From assembly GCA_013334545.1 (NCBI GenBank), contig JAAXXJ010000086.1:1-10852 (forward strand): 10,852 nucleotides of DNA. The letters are read 5' to 3'. Under the pieces are notes generated by a model, which was given only the letters and a program-made list of their open reading frames with translations, did not search any database and had not been told where the DNA came from. The DNA is from Nitrospirota bacterium (GTDB lineage: Bacteria > Nitrospirota > UBA9217). The translations under genes were made by a program, and so were the position numbers. Below, piece after piece: positions 6,197-10,852 of this stretch (position 1 is the first letter of the stretch; every line of letters starts with the position of its first letter).

Positions 6197-7150
6197 ATGC
6201 CCTATCGGTCCATATTCATCGCCGCTGTCCAGGCGGCAGGCCTCACGGTCGCGGGGTTCCTCGTCCCGGTCCTCGGGCAGATCGCCGTCCTTTTCGTCCC
6301 AGTACCGCTCATCACCATCGCCATGCGGGAGGGACGCAAGACCGGCATCATCGCCATGGGAGCGGCGGCCGCACTGGTCGCCGTCATCGTGAGCGGCCAG
6401 GCCGTTTTCGTGCTGTTCTTCCTCAGCTTCGGGCTCATGGCCCTGGGGATCTCGGAAGGGATGATGCGCCGCGTAAGGCCCGAGCAGGCCATCCTTGCCG
6501 GCGGCCTCCTGCCCCTTGCCGCGCTGATCGTGGTCCTCACCCCGTTCCTGCTCAAAGCAGGCAAGGACCCGGTCACCCTGGCGGAGGATTACCTTCGGAC
6601 AAGCATCATCCAGGCACAGCAGCTCTATGCCCAGATCGGTCTTGCCGAGGTGGCGCAGATGCTTGCATCAATATCGGACAAGATGATCTACTACCTGGTG
6701 CGCCTCAGTCCCGGCCTCATCCTGACCGCCACCCTCTTTCAGGCAATCTGCTGCTACGGCATGGCGCGGACCATCCTGCTCAGAAAGGACCCGGGCCTGC
6801 CGGTCCTTGACAAACCATCCTTTGCCGAATGGCACGCACCCGACCCGTGGGTCTGGGGGCTCATCGCCACCCTCGGTCTCGTTGCCACCGGGCTCATCGC
6901 CAGGGTTGACTCAATCGCCTTCATCATCGGTCTGAACCTCGCCCTCCTGTACCTGTTGGTCTACACGGCGCAAGGGGCCGCTCTCGTGGAATTCTGGCTT
7001 CGGAAAGTTAAGATCGGCGTTGTCTGGCGGAGCTTCGCCCACACCATCATCCTGACGCTGCCGCCCCTCATCGCCGCGGTCGTCGCCCTCGGAGTGGTGG
7101 ACATCTGGGTGGATTTCCGGAGGGTCCGGAGCATGCCACCGACCACCTAG
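6197..7150 (+). CDS. DUF2232 (YybS-like) integral membrane protein
   Basis: A 317-residue, very hydrophobic inner-membrane protein with roughly eight membrane segments, grouped in two halves around a polar stretch at about 125-155. I place it in DUF2232/YybS because of the pattern FAEWHAPDPWVWGL, then LLYLLVYTAQGAALVEFWL, and the closing GVVDIWVDFRRVR, and because such a gene is regularly found beside rpsF/rpsR. The family's biochemical function is not established. The start at ATG 6197 has GGAG (6188-6191) and puts the first membrane helix at the N-terminus; an in-frame ATG as far up as 5849 would read through the terminator and rpsR. In many genomes rplI (ribosomal protein L9) and dnaB follow; here a non-coding gap and DUF507 genes follow instead. 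The 286 bp before it hold the rpsR terminator, and I saw no convincing promoter there. Confidence 0.85.
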   Translation: MPYRSIFIAAVQAAGLTVAGFLVPVLGQIAVLFVPVPLITIAMREGRKTGIIAMGAAAALVAVIVSGQAVFVLFFLSFGLMALGISEGMMRRVRPEQAILAGGLLPLAALIVVLTPFLLKAGKDPVTLAEDYLRTSIIQAQQLYAQIGLAEVAQMLASISDKMIYYLVRLSPGLILTATLFQAICCYGMARTILLRKDPGLPVLDKPSFAEWHAPDPWVWGLIATLGLVATGLIARVDSIAFIIGLNLALLYLLVYTAQGAALVEFWLRKVKIGVVWRSFAHTIILTLPPLIAAVVALGVVDIWVDFRRVRSMPPTT

Positions 7151-7179
7151 CCCGGGCAGGCCAATATCAATACCAGCGA

Positions 7180-7288
7180 ACCGCAGTGGCCGAAGAGAGG
7201 ACCACGCTGAGGTGCGAAGGTCACTCGGTATTCCTGCGAGAAAAGACCACCCGCAGATTTTCTTCGCGTCCTTTGCATCTTCGCGGTG
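7180..7288. repeat. Dispersed intergenic repeat-like element with inverted arms
   Basis: The gap between DUF2232 and DUF507 contains two related arms in opposite orientation. The left arm (7180-7212) reads ACCGCAGTGG...ACGCTGAGG; the right arm (7262-7288), read on the minus strand, is CACCGCGAAGATGCAAAGGACGCGAAG. The right arm's minus-strand translation gives HREDAKDAKK, a spurious peptide known from intergenic repeats of many bacterial genomes. Both arms belong to the 'ACCGC...GAGGACGC.AAG' type that I recognise by eye. No gene is supported here; a 193-residue minus-strand frame that crosses it is a shadow. Confidence 0.5.
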
Positions 7289-7315
7289 AATTTTCGTTTC
7301 TTGCTCCGGTTTTTC

Positions 7316-7324
7316 TGGTATAAT
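7316..7324 (+). promoter_or_regulatory. Extended -10 promoter of the DUF507-diguanylate cyclase operon
   Basis: TGGTATAAT at 7316-7324 is a perfect TGn-TATAAT extended -10. No good -35 is present at normal spacing (TTGCTC at 7301-7306 is too close, 12 bp). The expected start site, 6-8 nt downstream, lies at about 7330-7333, immediately before the ATG at 7335. The transcript would therefore begin at or within a few bases of the start codon and carry no Shine-Dalgarno sequence. Confidence 0.65.
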
Positions 7325-7334
7325 GCCCTTCAAG

Positions 7335-7616
7335 ATGCGCCTCTCCAAAGACCTCATCCAGCACATCGCCGCCGCAATCTCCGCCAACCTCGAGAGCAAG
7401 GGGCTGGCCAAGTACGATGTGCCCCGGGACGCCGTGACCTCCAAGATCACCGAAATCATCACCTTGAACATGCTTGAAGAGGACAAGCTCAACAGGGATG
7501 TTGAGAAGCTCCTTTCCGCGCACGAGGCCGAGATCGCCAGGGGACAGATGGACTACCGCAAGGTATTCGAGCTCACGAAGCAGAAGCTGGCGAAGGACCG
7601 GGGGATGGTCCTATGA
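7335..7616 (+). CDS. DUF507 family protein, first copy
   Basis: A small soluble protein of 93 residues. It begins MRLSKDLIQHIA and ends with MDYRKVFELTKQKLAKDRGM, the two ends that define DUF507; the middle (ITEIITLNMLEEDKLNRDVEKLL) is a charged helical stretch. DUF507 proteins are small, mostly alpha-helical and of unknown function. An in-frame ATG at 7323 would add MPFK, but it overlaps the TATAAT at 7319-7324, and the neighbouring DUF507 copy also begins MRLS, so ATG 7335 is preferred. No Shine-Dalgarno precedes either ATG, which agrees with leaderless translation. Its TGA overlaps the ATG of the second copy (ATGA), implying translational coupling and possibly an equimolar complex of the two proteins. 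Similarity between the copies is clear only at the N-terminus and in helical layout, so they are old paralogs. Confidence 0.85.
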   Translation: MRLSKDLIQHIAAAISANLESKGLAKYDVPRDAVTSKITEIITLNMLEEDKLNRDVEKLLSAHEAEIARGQMDYRKVFELTKQKLAKDRGMVL

Positions 7617-7891
7617 GGCTGAGCGAAGACCGGATCTCGCATCTCTCCCACCTGGTCCTGGACATGCTGATGCAGGACCGGAACGTCGACGCGATCCAGC
7701 CCGAGGAGCGGATCCTCCGCGAGATCAAGCGCACCATCGCCGACGAGCTCAAGTTCGACGACGAGGCGGACACCGCGGTCCGGACAATGATCCAGTCCCT
7801 CTCCCGCAAGGTGCCCGAGGGAAGCCGCGAGTGGGAGGTCCTCTACCAGAAGTACCGGGAAGAAGAGCTTCGGAGGCGGCGGAAACTTTGA
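7613..7891 (+). CDS. DUF507 family protein, second copy
   Basis: This 92-residue protein begins MRLSEDRISHLSHLVLDML, continues with PEERILREIKRTIADELKFDDEADTAVRTMIQSL and ends in a strongly basic/acidic helix (EVLYQKYREEELRRRRKL). It matches DUF507 in length, N-terminus and helical layout, but its C-terminus differs from the first copy. No membrane segment, signal or catalytic motif is seen. The ATG at 7613 overlaps the previous stop by 4 nt. The next gene begins 2 nt after this stop. Together these spacings mean that both DUF507 genes and the diguanylate cyclase form one transcription and translation unit. The family function is unknown; an adaptor or nucleic-acid-binding role could be imagined from the charge, but nothing here proves it. 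Confidence 0.85.
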   Translation: MRLSEDRISHLSHLVLDMLMQDRNVDAIQPEERILREIKRTIADELKFDDEADTAVRTMIQSLSRKVPEGSREWEVLYQKYREEELRRRRKL

Positions 7892-7893
7892 GG

Positions 7894-10056
7894 ATGTTCG
7901 TTGATCTTGGCCTCGGCCTGTACGCTCTCCTGGCCTGTCTGGGCCTGTTCATCAGGCCGGGACTGATCGACTCCACGTGGTCCCTCGTTGCCCTGCACTG
8001 CTGGATCGCCGGCTACCTGTTCCTGGTCTTCCGGGTCTCCTACGACTTCGTCTTTTCCGATTCGCCCCTCCTGCCCATACCCTTCCGGTTCATCGCGCTC
8101 GGCGTCATCTTCGTCAACTTCGTCATGCAATTGACCGGCGGGGCCCGCTCCAACTTCTGGTCGGCCTATTATCTCTTCGCCGTCGTGTTCGCCGCGCTTT
8201 CGCATCTCCCCCGGGCGGCGCTCATGGTCCTTGCCATCCTCTCCGTCGAGCTCTTCAGCCTGCTTATCACGCGTCAATTCGATGCCGCCCAGTGGCAGAC
8301 CTATGCCGGTTTCGGCCTTTCGCTGGCAGGCTTCTCGTTGGCGACCTCGTTCATCATGGACTACGTCCAGAGAGAGGCCAACCAGGTCAAGGACGCGCAT
8401 GACCGCCTCGTCGCGAAGGCCGAGGCCGTCAATCCGCTCACGGACCCGGCGAAGCTGGAAATGCTCATGCAGGAAAGCAGGCAGGCCGTCAATCTGAGCA
8501 CAGCACAGGACCTCGAGGCGAGCCTTGCGGGACTGCTCGAAATGACCTCCAGGCTGGTCCCTGCCCATACGTACGCCGTCTTCGTGAAAGAGCGCGGAGA
8601 GAACCAGGAGGTCCTTGTCCTCCGGGCCTGCAGGACCGGGAGCAAAGACACCATCGTCCCTCTCGGGACCGTCCTTGACCCGGCAGCCGGGAAGACGCGG
8701 ATAGACCTGTGCGCCGAGCGCCGGCTTGCCCAGTATATTCCCGACCTTGCAGACACGCCATTGCAGACCCTCGGCTATTATCGCCCCGATGCAGGGAGGG
8801 TAGCCGTGCGTTCGGTCATGCTCATCCCCCTCCTTTCAAAGGACCAGGAGAGCGCCGTCGCGGTCCTCGCGGCCGACCGGCTTGCCCCCGATGAGTTTGA
8901 CAGCCAAGCCCAGGAGATGCTGAAACACTTTGCCGCCTTCTTCCGCCAGTTCATCGAAAAGACCCGGATGTCGCTCGACCTCGAAACAAAGGCAACCCAT
9001 TTCGGCGCGCTCCATGACATCAGCACCGACCTGAGCAGCAGTCTCAATTTCAGAGAGATCATGGATAAGGTGACCCCCCGGCTCAAACAGGTCGTCCCCT
9101 TCGATCTCTGCGCGTGTTTTCTGAGGACCGGCACCGACGCGATGCCCCAGGTCGAGGTCATCTCGCTTGACGGCTACGTCCGCAGCGCGATCGGCCGTTC
9201 GTTCCCGCTCGAGAAAAGCGCGGTCCTTGCGTTCATGCACAAGCACTGGCTGGACCGGGGTACGACAACCTTTTACACCGCGGACTACGGCGACCGGAGC
9301 AAAGACATCGTGCTCTTCCCCCTGAAGGAGCTCCAGATCCCTGTCCGGTCTCTCCTCGGGAGGTTGTTCATCGCCAACAATGAGTTCATCGGCGCGTTCT
9401 TTCTGGCGTCCCTCCGGCCCGACGCGTTCTCATCCTATCACCGTGACTACCTGCTCGACACGCTGCTGAACCAGGTCTCGCTCGTGGGATACAACTCCCA
9501 GCTCCACCAGAGGATCGAGGACCTGGCGCGTACCGACGGCCTCACCGGCCTCTTGAACCATCGGACCTTCATGGAGATGCTGAACGCCAAGTATCGGGAG
9601 CTGGAGCGCACACCCCGCCCCTTTTCCATCCTCCTCATGGACATCGACAAGTTCAAGCTGGTGAACGACAAGTATGGCCACCCCATCGGCGACATCGCGA
9701 TCAAGGCCGTAGGCCGGATCCTTCAGGATACGATACGCGGAACAGACTTCGTGGCCCGTTACGGCGGCGAAGAGTTCGCCGTCGGCATGGTCGAGACCGA
9801 CCGGAACGGCGCCAAGCTGATGGCGGAGCGCATCCGCTCCCTCATGGAGAAGACGGTCGTGACCAGGGTGTCCGACGGGGAGCTTAAATGCACGTTGAGC
9901 ATCGGGGTCGTCTCCTTCCCCGAGGACACGGACGACCGTGCCGGTCTCGTCACTATGGCTGATGAGGCCCTGTACCACGCGAAGCGCAACGGCCGGAACC
10001 GCGTCAGCCTGTACCGTGATGCCCTGAAAGAGCCTGCCCAGCCCGTGCAGCCCTGA
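7894..10056 (+). CDS. Membrane-anchored GAF-GAF-GGDEF diguanylate cyclase
   Basis: A 720-residue sensor enzyme that should make cyclic di-GMP from two GTP. About six membrane helices occupy residues 4-155. A short helical linker (156-200) is followed by two GAF-like regions, about 205-350 and 380-530, the likely ligand sensors. The GGDEF domain starts with DGLTGLLNHRTF (548-559), has the metal-binding DIDKFK (D583) and KYGHPIGD (593-600), and the active-site loop GGEEF (624-628) is intact. R615-x-x-D618, five residues before GGEEF, is a complete inhibitory I-site, so product feedback is expected. No EAL or HD-GYP domain is present. ATG 7894 is chosen because it lies 2 nt after the DUF507 stop; TTG 7888 is an alternative. 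Its ribosome binding would depend on coupling, since GAGG abuts the ATG. A small CAGG-GAAA-CCTG hairpin (10067-10078) follows the stop but lacks a T-run. Confidence 0.93.
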   Translation: MFVDLGLGLYALLACLGLFIRPGLIDSTWSLVALHCWIAGYLFLVFRVSYDFVFSDSPLLPIPFRFIALGVIFVNFVMQLTGGARSNFWSAYYLFAVVFAALSHLPRAALMVLAILSVELFSLLITRQFDAAQWQTYAGFGLSLAGFSLATSFIMDYVQREANQVKDAHDRLVAKAEAVNPLTDPAKLEMLMQESRQAVNLSTAQDLEASLAGLLEMTSRLVPAHTYAVFVKERGENQEVLVLRACRTGSKDTIVPLGTVLDPAAGKTRIDLCAERRLAQYIPDLADTPLQTLGYYRPDAGRVAVRSVMLIPLLSKDQESAVAVLAADRLAPDEFDSQAQEMLKHFAAFFRQFIEKTRMSLDLETKATHFGALHDISTDLSSSLNFREIMDKVTPRLKQVVPFDLCACFLRTGTDAMPQVEVISLDGYVRSAIGRSFPLEKSAVLAFMHKHWLDRGTTTFYTADYGDRSKDIVLFPLKELQIPVRSLLGRLFIANNEFIGAFFLASLRPDAFSSYHRDYLLDTLLNQVSLVGYNSQLHQRIEDLARTDGLTGLLNHRTFMEMLNAKYRELERTPRPFSILLMDIDKFKLVNDKYGHPIGDIAIKAVGRILQDTIRGTDFVARYGGEEFAVGMVETDRNGAKLMAERIRSLMEKTVVTRVSDGELKCTLSIGVVSFPEDTDDRAGLVTMADEALYHAKRNGRNRVSLYRDALKEPAQPVQP

Positions 10057-10085
10057 CCGTCCTGTCCAGGGAAACCTGACGAAAA

Positions 10086-10112
10086 TGCAACCTTTTACCC
10101 TTTGTAGGGTCT
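10086..10112 (+). promoter_or_regulatory. Putative ECF-sigma autoregulatory promoter
   Basis: TGCAAC at 10086-10091 is followed after 16 bp by GGTC (10108-10111, reading GGTCTCA onward). The 'AAC' -35, the N16 spacer and the GTC -10 match the general pattern of ECF sigma-dependent promoters, such as TGAAAC-N16-CGTC in Bacillus. It lies directly upstream of an ECF sigma gene, and such operons commonly drive themselves. The start site would fall at about 10117-10120, on top of the first ATG (10119). Confidence 0.5.
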
Positions 10113-10118
10113 CACTTC

Positions 10119-10712
10119 ATGACGAACGGCCATCCCATGGATGATGATCTCGAACTGCTTGACCGCTGCGTCGCCGGCGACCGTGATGCCTTCAATGAGC
10201 TTGTCCTGAAGCATCAGAAACCGCTCTATTCGATGCTTTACCGCATGGTGAGCGATGCTGACGATGCCGCCGATATCCTGCAGAAGACCTTCGTGAAGGC
10301 CTTCACCGGCATCAAGGGGTTCGAGCGGCGTTCAAGCTTCCGCACCTGGCTCTACCAGATCGCCATCAACCTGGCAAAGAATCTCTACCGGGACCGGTCG
10401 CGCGCCGGTCGAGTACCCCTGGACGATGTCATCATCCGGCGGGACCCGAAGACCCTGGAATCGCTGATCAGGAAGGAGACCCGTGACCGGCTCTACAAGG
10501 CGCTCACCTCGCTCCCGGAAAAACAGCGGCTGACGGTGATGCTCAGGATCCAGGAGCAGAAGACCTTCGAGGAGATCGCCGGCATCATGAAGTGCTCCGT
10601 GGGAACGTCCAAGGCAAATTATCACCACGGAGTGCAGAAGCTCAAGGCCGTGTTCGAAGAACCAAAGACCGGAAACCAGAGGCCAGGAGAAGAGAATGAC
10701 GTGCAGAAATAA
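10119..10712 (+). CDS. ECF-family RNA polymerase sigma factor
   Basis: A 197-residue sigma factor with only the two domains of the extracytoplasmic-function group. Region 2 (about 24-92) includes DAADILQKTFVKAF for core binding and FRTWLYQIAINLAKNLYRDR for -10 recognition. Region 4 (about 127-177) has LPEKQRLTVMLRIQEQKTFEEIAGIMKCSVGTSKANYHHGVQKLK, whose helix-turn-helix reads the -35 element. The linker between them is acidic and short. Start options: ATG 10119 has AGGGT (10106-10110), 8 nt upstream, but the predicted ECF promoter would start transcription there, so ATG 10137 (MDDDLELLDRC), the usual beginning of such proteins, may be the true start with a short leader. The gene overlaps the anti-sigma gene by 17 nt, so the two products are made together and held in balance. 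It follows the diguanylate cyclase after 62 bp but probably has its own promoter. Confidence 0.93.
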   Translation: MTNGHPMDDDLELLDRCVAGDRDAFNELVLKHQKPLYSMLYRMVSDADDAADILQKTFVKAFTGIKGFERRSSFRTWLYQIAINLAKNLYRDRSRAGRVPLDDVIIRRDPKTLESLIRKETRDRLYKALTSLPEKQRLTVMLRIQEQKTFEEIAGIMKCSVGTSKANYHHGVQKLKAVFEEPKTGNQRPGEENDVQK

Positions 10713-10852
10713 GGACATACACGAGCTGCTTCCCGCCCATCTTGAGCAGAAGCTCGACGAGGCGGCACGAAGGAGCGTCGAGCAGCATCTGGCCTCCTGC
10801 GGTGACTGCAGAGCAGAGCTCGAAATTCTTTGCTTGCTGGCCGCGGATTCCG
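10696..10852 (+). CDS. Zinc-finger anti-sigma factor (3' truncated by window)
   Basis: Only the first 52 residues lie inside the window. They open MTCRNKDIHELLPAHLEQKLDEAARRSVEQ and carry HLASCGDC, which is the H-x3-C-x2-C part of the zinc-binding anti-sigma domain (ZAS) that clamps an ECF sigma factor. An upstream Cys (C3) may be the fourth ligand. ZAS proteins usually continue with a membrane helix and a periplasmic sensor; that part is not visible. The ATG at 10696 is within the sigma gene, 17 nt before its stop, with AGGAGA (10685-10690) as ribosome binding site. Cognate pairing with the sigma factor is inferred from the overlap. The signal that releases the sigma factor cannot be told from this fragment. 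Confidence 0.85.
   Translation, partial: MTCRNKDIHELLPAHLEQKLDEAARRSVEQHLASCGDCRAELEILCLLAADS

Noticed and set aside
6911..7492. 193-residue minus-strand frame containing HREDAKDAKK
   Set aside because: It overlaps the ends of DUF2232 and DUF507 and gains its peptide from an intergenic repeat; no start site or family support.
7474..7893. Upstream extension of the diguanylate cyclase frame to an ATG at 7474
   Set aside because: It would overlap both DUF507 genes in another frame and add an Arg/Pro-rich shadow segment before the first membrane helix.
10067..10078. CAGG-GAAA-CCTG hairpin after the diguanylate cyclase
   Set aside because: Short stem with a stable tetraloop but no T-run; too weak to call a terminator, though it may mark the transcript end.

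Overview
This is a GC-rich, almost wholly plus-strand stretch of a bacterial chromosome. A TonB-type energy transducer implies an outer membrane. Core MetE-like methyltransferases, the rpsF-ssb-rpsR order, a DUF2232 membrane protein and a pair of DUF507 genes suggest a Gram-negative, probably anaerobic bacterium of the Nitrospirota or deltaproteobacterial (Desulfobacterota) kind. That placement is inference from gene content. No phage, transposase, CRISPR, tRNA or rRNA gene was seen.

Layout. (1) 1-3825: the 3' end of a core MetE/UROD-fold methyltransferase gene, then a complete paralog (693-1736) behind its own sigma70-like promoter, a TonB-family protein (1823-2632) and a DUF401 membrane protein (2629-3825) that overlaps it by 4 nt. 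(2) 3957-4355: a single small SpoIIAA/STAS-like protein. (3) 4470-5990: the ribosomal operon rpsF-ssb-rpsR with an extended -10 promoter, a structured leader and a strong intrinsic terminator. S6 and S18, which bind each other in the ribosome, both carry low-complexity tails here. (4) 6197-7150: a DUF2232 (YybS-like) membrane protein, the usual neighbour of this operon; rplI, which often follows it, is not in the window.

(5) 7180-7290: an intergenic dispersed-repeat-like element. (6) 7316-10056: a compact operon of two DUF507 proteins (ATGA overlap) and a membrane GAF-GGDEF diguanylate cyclase (2-nt gap). Its TGnTATAAT promoter lies so close to the first start codon that the mRNA should be leaderless or nearly so. 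(7) 10086-10852: an ECF sigma factor with a likely self-recognised promoter (TGCAAC-N16-GGTC), overlapped by the start of its zinc-finger anti-sigma factor, which runs off the window.

Most genes belong to known families. The parts most worth following up are the DUF507-DUF507-diguanylate cyclase operon with its near-leaderless promoter, the tandem MetE-like paralogs followed by TonB and DUF401, the tailed S6/S18 pair, and the ECF promoter that puts the annotated sigma start in doubt.
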